Made by a program: the position numbers and the translations under genes. The notes beneath the pieces were generated by a model. That model was not told the origin of the DNA and did not search any database. It saw only the letters and a program-made list of their open reading frames with translations. This document shows positions 9,355 to 17,761 of a DNA stretch of 64,000 bases, piece by piece; within the stretch, counting starts at the first letter, position 1; each line of letters opens with the position of its first letter. The stretch covers positions 1,083,183 through 1,147,182 of the forward strand of contig QCWG01000001.1 of the NCBI GenBank assembly GCA_003149575.1, given 5' to 3'. This DNA comes from Altererythrobacter sp. XM-24bin4 (GTDB lineage Bacteria > Pseudomonadota > Alphaproteobacteria > Sphingomonadales > Sphingomonadaceae).

Positions 9355-11883
9355 GAGCTCTCTAAGCGCTTGGGCGGGTTTTGCTCTTAACAAGGGGAGC
9401 GACCCGCCTATTGCGAATGCCAGCACGAGGACCAATCCGATGCCGAGCACGCTGAGCACTTGCGTCCAGTCCGGCAGCCAGTCGAACTCAAACAGTTGGG
9501 TGATGACAAACCACGCGAGTGTTGACCCAAGCGCTAACGCCACAGCAGCCAGCAGTAGCGCCAGCAATCCATACTCCACGAGCTGCAGACCCAAAACTTG
9601 ACGCCGGCTGGCGCCCATAACGCGCAGAACGACGGTGTCATAGGTACGCGAAGCACGCGCAGCCGCTATGGCGCCCATCAGCACAGCAAGACCAGCCAAC
9701 ACCGCCACAGAAGCCGCCGCAAGCGTCGCTGCGCCGACCTGTTCCAGAATTGTGCGAGCTTCGATCAGCACCTGACCGATTTCGATCACGGAACTTGAAG
9801 GGAAAGTTGCAACCATCTGGCGCAGCAGGGCGCCCGATTGACTGTCATCGGTCAGCTCGATTGTGGCTGCCAGATTGTGCGGAGCATCGGCAATGGCATT
9901 GCTGCTGAAGACCAGCGCATAGTTGAAGCCCATGCTCTCCCAATCGATGACGCGCAGGTTTGCAATGCGGACATCGCGCTCGATGCCCAACACGCCGATC
10001 GTGATGTAATCGCCTATTTCAAGCCCAGCCGCGCGCGCCGCGTCAGCCTCGATAGAGACGAGCGGTTCGCCGTCATAGCTTTCGTCCCACCACTCACCTT
10101 CAGCCAGTGAATTTCCTGGTGGTAGCGTGTCTGTATAGGTGAGGCCCCGCTCACCACGCAGGAACCAAGCGCCATCGGGTATTTTCTCGAGGTCTGCAAC
10201 GCGGACCATGTCATCCTGTGGGCCAAATGCCAGCACAGAGCCGCGCAAGGCAGGTACTGTGCGGATCGTGGCTTCGCTGTCGAGATTGGTCACTAGATTG
10301 CGGAAATCGGCTTCGCCATCGCGCGGGATGTCGAGTACGAAATAGTCCGGCGCTTCTTGCGGCACGCGGCTTTCGATATTGCCGTTAATCGCGCTCTGGA
10401 TGGCTGCAAGCAGGACGAAGGACGCCAGGCCAAAGCCCAGAGCCGTCACAAGCGCCCCTGTCGGCGCGCCCGGACGGTGCAGATTGGCGACTGCTGAACG
10501 CAGCAAAGGGTTGCTCGTGCGCGGTGCACGCCTAGCTGCCAATCGGATCGCAAATCCGATCAGGGCCAGCGCGATCAACGCGCCACCAGCACCGATCAGG
10601 AAGCCACCTGAAAGCATGGGTTGATTGGTTGTCAGCAAAGCCAGCGCGCAAATGGCGACGATGCCAAGGCCAGTCCAGACTAGAGCACGCAGATCGCGGG
10701 CGAGGGGGGAAACGCGTGCCCGCATCAGCGCCATCGCCGGAAACGTTTTTGCGCGCAGCAGCGGCGTTGCAGCAAAGGAGAACGCGACCAATAGGCCGTA
10801 AGCGCCGGCGAGCAAGAGAGGAGCGGGCTCGATCACAAACCCGCCTTCAACCGGCAGTAGGCCTTGGAGTGCCGTACCAAGCAGCGGGGTGACCAGAACG
10901 CCGGTGGCGATGCCTGCCAAGCTGCCGACAAGCGCCGCCGCGCCGATTTGCAGTGCGTAGATCTTTACAATGTCTCGGCTGGAAGCGCCAAGCACCTTGA
11001 ATGTCGCGATGGAGTTGCGCCGAGCGTCAAGATAGCTCGAAACGCCGCCACCTATGCCGATTCCGGCGATTACCAGTGCGGCCAATCCGACCAGCGTCAG
11101 GAAATCGCTCATATTGCTAACAAACCGGTCTGCGCCGGGAGATGCGCGGTCACGATCACGGAAATCGAAGCCTGAATTGGGGAAACGCTCTTCCAGCTGT
11201 TCGCGCACTGCATCGGGTTCTTGCCTTCTGTCGAAGGCGATGCGGTATTTGCTTTCATACAGCGCGCCGGGCGCGATCAGGCCCGCACGCAGTGGATAAT
11301 CCGCAGCGACAATGATAGGCGACCCTAGCTGGAAGCCTTCCGATAAACGGTCCGGCTCGTTCGCGATCACACCGGCAGCGGTCAAAGTACCTGTGCCAAC
11401 GCGGAATGATTCGCCCAATTTGATGTCGAGCCGGTCCAGCGCGCCTTGGCCAAGCCATGCTTCGCCAGCGGCGGGGGCGCCCACTTCGCGCCCATCTGCC
11501 AAAGTAAGTACACCATACAGCGGCCAGCGTTCATCGACGGCTTTCAGTTGCACTGGCGCTGCTGCGTCATCGGTACTCGCCATGGCTTGCATTCGCGTGC
11601 CGCCCGATAGCGTGCCGTACTGACCCAGCCCCGTCTTCTCTTCGTCGGTCAGATCGCGCTGCCAGACTTCGACTTCCAGATCGCCGCCGAGCAGCTCCTG
11701 CCCGCGATTGGCCAGTTCCCGCTCGATCGCAGCTGTCAGCGTTCCTATCGCAGCAAGCGCCGCCGTACCCAGAAATATGCACACCAGCAGCAGGCGTAGG
11801 CCCTTGAAGCGCGCATTGAGATCGCGCTTGGCTATGCGCCAGGCCATCGCCCAGCTCATCGGAGTGGCAGATGCGGCGGTCAT
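9352..11883 (-). CDS. ABC exporter permease, YbbP/FtsX type
   Basis: The 843-residue protein has an N-terminal helix (about 30-50), a large periplasmic domain (about 55-250), a cluster of transmembrane helices with FtsX-like sequence (LDARRNSIATFKVLGASSRD) from about 260 to 500, a second periplasmic domain, and a final FtsX module (RASRTYDTVVLRVMGASRRQ) before about residue 835. This is the YbbP arrangement of a duplicated FtsX unit. It overlaps the ATP-binding gene upstream by ATGA. In E. coli ybbA, ybbP and tesA are also neighbours, as here. The exported substrate is unknown. Confidence 0.9.
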   Translation of the reverse strand: MTAASATPMSWAMAWRIAKRDLNARFKGLRLLLVCIFLGTAALAAIGTLTAAIERELANRGQELLGGDLEVEVWQRDLTDEEKTGLGQYGTLSGGTRMQAMASTDDAAAPVQLKAVDERWPLYGVLTLADGREVGAPAAGEAWLGQGALDRLDIKLGESFRVGTGTLTAAGVIANEPDRLSEGFQLGSPIIVAADYPLRAGLIAPGALYESKYRIAFDRRQEPDAVREQLEERFPNSGFDFRDRDRASPGADRFVSNMSDFLTLVGLAALVIAGIGIGGGVSSYLDARRNSIATFKVLGASSRDIVKIYALQIGAAALVGSLAGIATGVLVTPLLGTALQGLLPVEGGFVIEPAPLLLAGAYGLLVAFSFAATPLLRAKTFPAMALMRARVSPLARDLRALVWTGLGIVAICALALLTTNQPMLSGGFLIGAGGALIALALIGFAIRLAARRAPRTSNPLLRSAVANLHRPGAPTGALVTALGFGLASFVLLAAIQSAINGNIESRVPQEAPDYFVLDIPRDGEADFRNLVTNLDSEATIRTVPALRGSVLAFGPQDDMVRVADLEKIPDGAWFLRGERGLTYTDTLPPGNSLAEGEWWDESYDGEPLVSIEADAARAAGLEIGDYITIGVLGIERDVRIANLRVIDWESMGFNYALVFSSNAIADAPHNLAATIELTDDSQSGALLRQMVATFPSSSVIEIGQVLIEARTILEQVGAATLAAASVAVLAGLAVLMGAIAAARASRTYDTVVLRVMGASRRQVLGLQLVEYGLLALLLAAVALALGSTLAWFVITQLFEFDWLPDWTQVLSVLGIGLVLVLAFAIGGSLPLLRAKPAQALREL

Positions 11884-12584
11884 GCTGCTGTGCTGGCAGA
11901 GGCGGTGTCAGAAACGATCACGCCGTCTGCCATCGTGACCACGCGCTCACACCGCTCAGCCAGTGCGCGATCATGCGTGATCATTAACAGTGTCGCGCCG
12001 GTCTCTGCGCGGCGTGCGAACAGCAATTCGATGATGTCTTGCCCGGTTGTCGCGTCCAGATTGCCGGTCGGCTCGTCGGCAAAGATCAGCTGCGGGCGTG
12101 GCGCGATCGCGCGCGCAATCGCTACGCGCTGTTGCTCTCCGCCGGAAAGCTGGGTTGGATAGTGGTGCAGCCGGTGGCCCAGACCGACAGAGGTAAGCTC
12201 CGCTTCGGCGCGAGCCGTTGCGCCTTCGGTGCCAGCCAATTCCATCGGCGTGGCAACATTTTCAGCGGCTGTCATGGTTGGCAGCAAGTGAAACGCCTGA
12301 AGTACAATGCCGATGCGGCCACGGCGGGCCTGCGCCAGCGCATCTTCATCCATGCTGGTGAAGTCTTCACCTGCCACGATCAGGTTGCCGCCACTGGCGC
12401 GCTCCAGTCCGGAAAGCACCGCCATCAGCGAGCTTTTGCCAGAACCGGATGCGCCGAGCAGCGCGACGATCTCTCCTTGCGCAACGTCAAGGTCGATCCC
12501 GCGCAGGATTTCAACCGGCGCGGCACTGCTGCCCAGCGTTAGAGTGAGATTTCGGGCGGAAATTGCGAGAGGGGGCTTGGTCAC
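11880..12584 (-). CDS. ABC exporter ATP-binding protein, YbbA type
   Basis: This nucleotide-binding subunit of 234 residues has Walker A GASGSGKSS (44-52), the Q-loop LQAFHLLP, the signature LSGGEQQRVAIARA, Walker B LIFADEPTGNLD and the switch histidine in MITHD. It energises the YbbP permease encoded just downstream with a 4-base overlap. A GTG at 12584 is chosen: the longer frame to an ATG at 12638 would run across the divergent lipoprotein's start at 12633 and adds residues not typical of the family. Confidence 0.93.
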   Translation of the reverse strand: MTKPPLAISARNLTLTLGSSAAPVEILRGIDLDVAQGEIVALLGASGSGKSSLMAVLSGLERASGGNLIVAGEDFTSMDEDALAQARRGRIGIVLQAFHLLPTMTAAENVATPMELAGTEGATARAEAELTSVGLGHRLHHYPTQLSGGEQQRVAIARAIAPRPQLIFADEPTGNLDATTGQDIIELLFARRAETGATLLMITHDRALAERCERVVTMADGVIVSDTASASTAA

Positions 12585-12632
12585 AGGGTTCGCATTCGCA
12601 TAGGGGTTACATCCGCACAAGGAGACTCGCAG

Positions 12633-13337
12633 ATGCAAAAAGGCGTTTGGTCGATCATACTGGCCCTTTCACTGGCGGCCTGCAGCAGCGAAGTGCCTGC
12701 TGAGGGGCCAGCAAGCACGGGTTCGGACACCAATGTTGCAGAGGCGCCTCCGGTTCCCGTCATGGGCCCTGAAATGGATATTGTCGCGTTCGGCAACAGC
12801 CTGTTCGCGGGCTACAATGTCGACAAGGAAGATAGCTATCCCTCGAAATTGCAGAATGCATTGCGGGCGAGGGGCGTAAATGCGCGCGTGTCCAACGCCG
12901 GCATTTCGGGCGATACGAGCGCGGCTGGATTGCAGCGCTTTGCTTTTACACTGGACGCGCAGGACTATGAGCCCGAGCTAGTGATCATTGAGCTGGGCGG
13001 AAACGACTTGCTGCGCGGACTTTCGCCGGATCAAACGCGAGCGAACATTGCCGCGATGATCGAGAAAGCTCAGCGACGCGGCATTCAGGTGCTGCTGATG
13101 GGAATGCGTGCGCCGCCAAACTATGGCCCTGAATATCAGGCTGAATTCGATGCACTTTATAGCGATCTTGCGCGCGAATATGGCACTGCGCTGATCCCGT
13201 TCTGGCTGGAATCGATCTATCAGGATCCGACGTTGTTTCAGTCTGACCGCATTCATCCGACTGAGATCGGGATTGAGCGGCTTGTGGGGGCGACAGTCGA
13301 GCAAGTGCAGGGCGCCTTGCCTGACGATGAAGGCTAG
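12633..13337 (+). CDS. SGNH-hydrolase lipoprotein, TesA/arylesterase type
   Basis: The 234-residue product begins with a lipobox (LSLAAC, Cys17) and a Pro/Ala linker, then a TesA-like SGNH domain: block I FGNSLFAGY (serine 56), block III ELGGNDLLRG and block V SDRIHPTEIG with the catalytic Asp-His pair. It should hydrolyse esters or thioesters at the envelope. The usual GDSL motif is GNSL because codon 55 (12795-12797) reads AAC. The gene is divergent from ybbA-ybbP, the same association seen in E. coli. Its stop codon overlaps the convergent recF stop. Confidence 0.88.
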   Translation: MQKGVWSIILALSLAACSSEVPAEGPASTGSDTNVAEAPPVPVMGPEMDIVAFGNSLFAGYNVDKEDSYPSKLQNALRARGVNARVSNAGISGDTSAAGLQRFAFTLDAQDYEPELVIIELGGNDLLRGLSPDQTRANIAAMIEKAQRRGIQVLLMGMRAPPNYGPEYQAEFDALYSDLAREYGTALIPFWLESIYQDPTLFQSDRIHPTEIGIERLVGATVEQVQGALPDDEG

Positions 13338-14410
13338 ACTCGCTCCACTGTTCCGCCGCTAACCAGCCACACAGCGGCTTCTTCGAGAATATCCTCAAAC
13401 GGGCCGGCCTCCGTCCCGGTCAGCCAGACTTGCGCTTTGCCCATCCGCAGACGCTCGAACAGCGCGGCCCGCCGGACAGGGTCCAGATGTGCGGCGACCT
13501 CATCGAGCAACAGGACGCCGGGGCGCCCCTCCGCTGCCAGCACGGCATGCGCCAGTGTCAGCGCGATCAGCATCGCTTTCTGCTCGCCAGTTGAGCAGGA
13601 CGCGGCGGCTTGACCGCTGCCAGTCATCACCACGTCCAATTCGTCGCGATGCGGACCGGTGAGGGTGCGTCCCGCCGCACGGTCTCGCCCTCGGGTGCGG
13701 GCCAGTTCTGCGCGCAGTTCCTCGCGCCCGGCCGGGCCGCCGGGCAGATAGGTCAGGTTTGGTTTGGCAAAAGGGGCGTCGGGCAGGGCGGTAAGTTCGT
13801 CCGTCAGCGTTGCCACCAGTTCCGCGCGATTGGCGCTGATGGCTGCACCATACTCGGCGACCTGCGCTTCGATTGCGTCGAGCCAAGTTGCCTCGCGGTT
13901 CTCCTCCAACAGCTTGTTCCGCTCGCGCAGAGCGGTTTCATAGCGTGAGACATGGCGAGCGTGATCTGGCCGCAATGCAAGCGCCAACCGGTCCAGATAA
14001 CGCCGCCGTGCGCCCGCGCTGTCCATGAACAACCCGTCCATCGCCGGGGTCAGCCATCCGATTGCGAGCCATTCGCTTAAGGACTGCGCGCTTGTCTCTG
14101 CGCCGTTGATACGGACCAGGCGGCGTCCGGGACGATCTGCTTCAACATAGGTGCCGAGCCGCGCGCTTTCGTGCCCTTGCTCGATCAGGCTGGCGCCGAT
14201 CTGGAAACCGCCTTCCCCTTGCTGCCCGGGCAAGTCTGACAGTGGCGCACGCCGCAATCCGCGGCCGGGGGCAAGCAGAGAGATCGCCTCAAGGATATTG
14301 GTTTTGCCCGCGCCGTTTTCTCCCCACAACAGGTTGAGTTGCGCTGTCCCGCGCAGCTCGGTCTGGCGGTGGTTGCGAAAATGGGAAAGGGCGATGCGAT
14401 CAAGCGCCAT
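13334..14410 (-). CDS. recF: DNA recombination and repair protein RecF
   Basis: The 358-residue SMC-like ATPase has the N-terminal FRNH motif, Walker A GENGAGKT (30-37), the signature CSTGEQKAMLIALTLAHA and Walker B LLLDEVAAHLD. RecF works with RecO and RecR to load RecA at single-strand gaps. The usual dnaN/gyrB neighbours are not present. The ATG at 14410 is chosen because MALDRIALSHFRNH matches the family start; an in-frame ATG lies 12 bases upstream. The last bases overlap the convergent SGNH lipoprotein stop codon. Confidence 0.95.
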   Translation of the reverse strand: MALDRIALSHFRNHRQTELRGTAQLNLLWGENGAGKTNILEAISLLAPGRGLRRAPLSDLPGQQGEGGFQIGASLIEQGHESARLGTYVEADRPGRRLVRINGAETSAQSLSEWLAIGWLTPAMDGLFMDSAGARRRYLDRLALALRPDHARHVSRYETALRERNKLLEENREATWLDAIEAQVAEYGAAISANRAELVATLTDELTALPDAPFAKPNLTYLPGGPAGREELRAELARTRGRDRAAGRTLTGPHRDELDVVMTGSGQAAASCSTGEQKAMLIALTLAHAVLAAEGRPGVLLLDEVAAHLDPVRRAALFERLRMGKAQVWLTGTEAGPFEDILEEAAVWLVSGGTVERV

Positions 14411-14494
14411 ATTACATTGCATCGCTTAGCATTTCGCCGCGAATTGACCATCGTGCAGCACTAAGAAATCACCAATCCCGAATGTTGGGAAAAA

Positions 14495-15277
14495 TCACAT
14501 CGCGGAGATACCGCCATCCAGCTTTATCTCAGCGCCTGTCATGAAGCGGCTTTCATCGCTTGCCAGATAGACCACTGCGTTGGCGATATCGTTGGGTTCG
14601 CCGACGAACTTCAACGGGATCTGACGCGCCAGCTTTTCCAGCAAAACATCCTTGTCGAGGCTATGTGCCTTTGCTGTCCCGTCCAGGATCGGCGTGTCGA
14701 CAAAAGTCGGGTGGATGGAATTGCTGCGGATCTGCATATTGTTCTTGGCGCAATGCAGCGCGATCGATTTGGACAGCATCCAAACGGCCGCTTTTGACGC
14801 GTTGTAGGCCGGCATCGTGTCGCTGGCGATCAAGCCGGCAATCGAGCTGATGTTGATGATAGAGCCGGGCGCATGTTCGCGCATGAGCGGCAAGGCCTTC
14901 TGGCAGCCGTGAAAAATCGAATCGACATTGACGGAAAAGCAGCGCTGCCAGTCTTCGAACTTGCAGGTCTCGATATTGCCGGCAACGCCGATGCCGGCAT
15001 TGTTGACGAGGACATTCAATCCGCCAAGTTCTGCATCTGCCGTTTCGATCGCGCGCTCCCAATGATCGGGATTGGTTACGTCATGCTGGATGCCATATGC
15101 GTGGCCGGCACCCATTTCTTCGACAATTGAAGCAGCGGTCGCCTGCGCACCGTCACCATTGATATCGGTACAAAGAACGCGCGCGCCTTCTTCTGCTAGC
15201 CGCCTCGCATGCGCAGCGCCAAGGCCTTGCGCCGCGCCAGTCACCAAAGCGAGCTTGCCCGCACATCTTCCAGCCAT
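14495..15277 (-). CDS. Short-chain dehydrogenase/reductase
   Basis: The 260-residue Rossmann enzyme has the nucleotide loop VTGAAQGLGAAHARRLAEEG, an Asp in CTDIN that favours NAD(H), NNAGIG, the catalytic serine in INISSIAGL and the YNASKAA motif. The C-terminal end (SRFMTGAEIKLDGGISAM) is typical of SDRs acting on 3-alpha/20-beta-hydroxysteroids or cyclohexanol-type alcohols. The substrate is not assignable. The ATG at 15277 has a GAGAGGA ribosome binding site and lies 5 bases after the NUDIX gene, so they are cotranscribed. Confidence 0.92.
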   Translation of the reverse strand: MAGRCAGKLALVTGAAQGLGAAHARRLAEEGARVLCTDINGDGAQATAASIVEEMGAGHAYGIQHDVTNPDHWERAIETADAELGGLNVLVNNAGIGVAGNIETCKFEDWQRCFSVNVDSIFHGCQKALPLMREHAPGSIINISSIAGLIASDTMPAYNASKAAVWMLSKSIALHCAKNNMQIRSNSIHPTFVDTPILDGTAKAHSLDKDVLLEKLARQIPLKFVGEPNDIANAVVYLASDESRFMTGAEIKLDGGISAM

Positions 15278-15282
15278 TTGTT

Positions 15283-15828
15283 TCAATCCTCTCTGATAAG
15301 TCCGGTCGCAGCCATCAACATGGCGATACGTACATCCACACCGTGGCCCTTTGCGCGCCAATCTGCAACGAATTGCGGCAGGTCACGCAAGTTTACGCGG
15401 TGCACCGTGATGTCTTCACTGGCGGTTCCGCCACCCTCGCTCACTTTCGTAAGACCATGCGCGCGCAACAGAGTGAAACTTTCAGAGACCATGCCGGGGC
15501 TGGAGTAAAACTCGCCCAGATTCTCCATGCGTTCCGCGCGATAACCGGTTTCCTCTTCCAACTCGCGCTTGGCAGCGTCTTCGGCCAATTCGCCTGCTTT
15601 GCCTTCGTCGTCTCCGATCAGGCCAGCTGGGATTTCCAGGCATATCTTGCCTAGCGGTACGCGATACTGCTCGACCAAGATCACGTGGCCGTCATCTATC
15701 GCGATGATCGCAGCGGCACGAATGCCTCGGGTGCGGGCAACATATTCCCAGCGGCCGCGGGTCTTGGTGGTGATGAATTTGCCCTGCCACTCGATGTTTT
15801 CGGGCTTGCTCGCGTCTGGATCGCTCAT
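15283..15828 (-). CDS. NUDIX hydrolase, ADP-ribose pyrophosphatase type
   Basis: The 181-residue protein carries a NUDIX box whose core is E-x7-RELEEETGY, preceded by CLEIPAGLIGDDEG, the pattern of ADP-sugar pyrophosphatases. EQYRVPLGK and FYSSPGMVSE are further family marks. It should split ADP-ribose or related nucleotide sugars. It is the middle gene of a three-gene unit (49-residue ORF, NUDIX, SDR) on the minus strand. Confidence 0.92.
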   Translation of the reverse strand: MSDPDASKPENIEWQGKFITTKTRGRWEYVARTRGIRAAAIIAIDDGHVILVEQYRVPLGKICLEIPAGLIGDDEGKAGELAEDAAKRELEEETGYRAERMENLGEFYSSPGMVSESFTLLRAHGLTKVSEGGGTASEDITVHRVNLRDLPQFVADWRAKGHGVDVRIAMLMAATGLIRED

Positions 15829-15839
15829 GGAGCGGGGTC

Positions 15840-15989
15840 TTAAACTTCAATCAATCGATCAGGCAACTCGTTCTGGTCATCTTCATCGCGCGGGAATTGT
15901 TGGGCGAGCACCTCACCAATGTCGCGAACGCCCGCTGCCATTCCTTCTGCGATGCAACCGCGTTTGATCTGCTCAAGCATGTCCGCCAT
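15840..15989 (-). CDS. Small conserved-looking ORF of unknown function
   Basis: A 49-residue frame, shorter than common gene-finder cut-offs, starts at an ATG at 15989 (or 15980) and stops at 15840, 11 bases before the NUDIX start. The product has an amphipathic start (MADMLEQIKRGC, IAEGMAAGVRDIGEVL) and an acidic tail (RDEDDQNELPDRL). Position and composition suggest a real leading gene of the NUDIX-SDR operon, but no family is recognised and no clear ribosome binding site is seen. It lies next to, and divergent from, ssrA. Confidence 0.5.
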   Translation of the reverse strand: MADMLEQIKRGCIAEGMAAGVRDIGEVLAQQFPRDEDDQNELPDRLIEV

Positions 15990-16049
15990 CGCATCGCCCA
16001 GACATCGCGCTTTTTGAGCTGATCACTTCCCATTAAGCTGAATGCGCCT

Positions 16050-16400
16050 ATATAGGGCGCGTCGGTTTCGGCCGACTATGACGATAAATTGCGGCGTGCA
16101 ATAGGCACAACGGACCCGGGGGCAGTACCCGGCGGCTCCACCATAAAGCCCTGAAATCAGGGTGTTCTGACGGGGCCGAACTAGGATCGACGTGTGTTGA
16201 AAAGCGTTGTTTTCGTCCGGGTTGAGAAACCCCGTTAAAGGCTCATTACACACAAGTGCCAATGATAATGAAGCACTCGCAGTTGCAGCGTAATTTTAAG
16301 GCCTAACGGTCTGAATTTACAAAGCTAAAGCGCGGTTGGACCCACCGGGCAACAGAAGCGGATTCCGGGGGCCCGGGGGGGCCTAGCAACAGAACCCCCC
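16050..16400 (+). ncRNA. ssrA: tmRNA, circularly permuted two-piece form
   Basis: tmRNA rescues stalled ribosomes by acting as tRNA(Ala) and as a short message. The acceptor piece comes first: a T arm around CCGGGGGCAGTACCCGG, then GGCGGCTCCACCA ending at 16143. A 28-base spacer (16144-16171) that is presumably removed follows. The coding piece begins GGGGCCGAAC at 16172, and its first seven bases pair with the acceptor strand CGGCTCC. The tag frame at 16258-16293 encodes ANDNEALAVAA then TAA, with the hydrophobic end recognised by ClpXP-type proteases. This order is the permuted form of alphaproteobacteria. The outer ends are approximate; the 3' part holds two GCAACAGAA segments. Confidence 0.93.
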
Positions 16401-16525
16401 ACCTGTTCCCATTACCATTCCAACTCTCGGCCTCTTCATGGCCTTGCCAAGTTTTGAAAACTGCTCCAGTTTCATTTCGGGATTGATGGCGCTGAGCTGT
16501 GTTCAAGCGCCGGGAGAGGATCACA

Positions 16526-17761
16526 ATGAAGAAGCTATTTGCCGTCACGGCGTTGTCATTCGCGCTTGCTGCATGTTCTGCTCAGGAATCTGCCGATGAA
16601 ATGCCGCTGGGCGACCCGGGCTATGAAGAAGTGCTTATGGCGCAACTGCTTGATGCGCAGCCGGGCGATGTCATCACGATCCCCGAAGGCAAATTTCCGA
16701 TAACGCGCAGCCTCAGCCTGACGGTCGACGGCGTGACCATTCGCGGTGCCGGCATGGATAAGTCGATCCTTTCATTCAAAGGGCAGGTATCTGGCGCGGA
16801 AGGGCTGCTCGTTACCGCGTCCGACTTTACAATCGAAGGGCTGGCGATCGAAGACACGATCGGAGATGCGCTGAAAATCAGTGAAGGCAACAACATTACG
16901 ATCCGCGGTGTGCGCACTGAATGGACTGATGGCTACAAGACCGAAAACGGGGCTTACGGCATTTATCCCGTGCAGACGACCAATGTGCTGATGGAAGACA
17001 ATGTCGCAATCGGCGCGTCAGACGCAGGCATCTATGTCGGACAGTCCGCCAATGTCATCGTGCGCCGCAACCGCGCGGAATGGAACGTCGCCGGGATTGA
17101 GATCGAAAATACTGTCGATGCCGATGTCTACGAAAATGTCGCGACTAATAACACCGGCGGTATCCTGGTGTTCAACATGCCCAACCTGCCCCAGCTGGGA
17201 GAGCGCACCCGCGTGTTCAACAATCGGGTGGTGGACAACAACACAGAGAACTTCGGCCATGAAGGCACCCCAGTGGCCAGTGTGCCTGCTGGCTCTGGCA
17301 TCGTCATCACCTCCAACGACAAGGTTGAAGTGTTCGATAACGAAATCAGGAATAACCAGACCGCCAATATCATCATCTCAAGTGTCTTTTCGACCAATTA
17401 TTCCGGCCTCAGCGCTCAGCCGAACTACGATCCATATCCTGAAGGCATCTACATCTACGGCAACACGCTGGAAGGCGGGGGCGATTCGCCTGACGGGCTC
17501 GATCTCAAGGCTCTAAAGACCATGATGTTCGGCATTAACGGCAGCTTCCCTGACGTGCTGTGGGATGGCTTCGTCAATCCGGACAAGGTGGTGAATGGCA
17601 AACTGCCGGTGGATCAGCGGATCTGCATTGAGGATAGCAGCGTGGGAATCATCAATGTCGATGGCCCGAATGAATTCGCCAATCCCAATACCGAAGATGC
17701 CGATCACCGGTGCACACTGCCCAAGCTTCCTGGTGTCAAGTTAGAGAACGCTGACGCATGA
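16526..17761 (+). CDS. Parallel beta-helix repeat lipoprotein
   Basis: This 411-residue protein begins with a lipoprotein signal (LAAC, Cys17) behind a GGGAGAGGA ribosome binding site at 16511-16519. The mature part is a right-handed parallel beta-helix: repeats such as VTIRGAGMDKSIL, ITIRGVRTEW, VLMEDNVAIGASDAGIYVG, VIVRRNRAEWNVAGIEIEN and VEVFDNEIRNN succeed each other at roughly 22-residue spacing. It fits the family named for these repeats that is found beside HNE_0200-type diheme proteins (TIGR03805/TIGR03806, from memory). The next gene is exactly of that type and overlaps by ATGA, so the two are almost surely one functional unit at the cell surface or periplasm. Substrate unknown. Confidence 0.85.
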   Translation: MKKLFAVTALSFALAACSAQESADEMPLGDPGYEEVLMAQLLDAQPGDVITIPEGKFPITRSLSLTVDGVTIRGAGMDKSILSFKGQVSGAEGLLVTASDFTIEGLAIEDTIGDALKISEGNNITIRGVRTEWTDGYKTENGAYGIYPVQTTNVLMEDNVAIGASDAGIYVGQSANVIVRRNRAEWNVAGIEIENTVDADVYENVATNNTGGILVFNMPNLPQLGERTRVFNNRVVDNNTENFGHEGTPVASVPAGSGIVITSNDKVEVFDNEIRNNQTANIIISSVFSTNYSGLSAQPNYDPYPEGIYIYGNTLEGGGDSPDGLDLKALKTMMFGINGSFPDVLWDGFVNPDKVVNGKLPVDQRICIEDSSVGIINVDGPNEFANPNTEDADHRCTLPKLPGVKLENADA

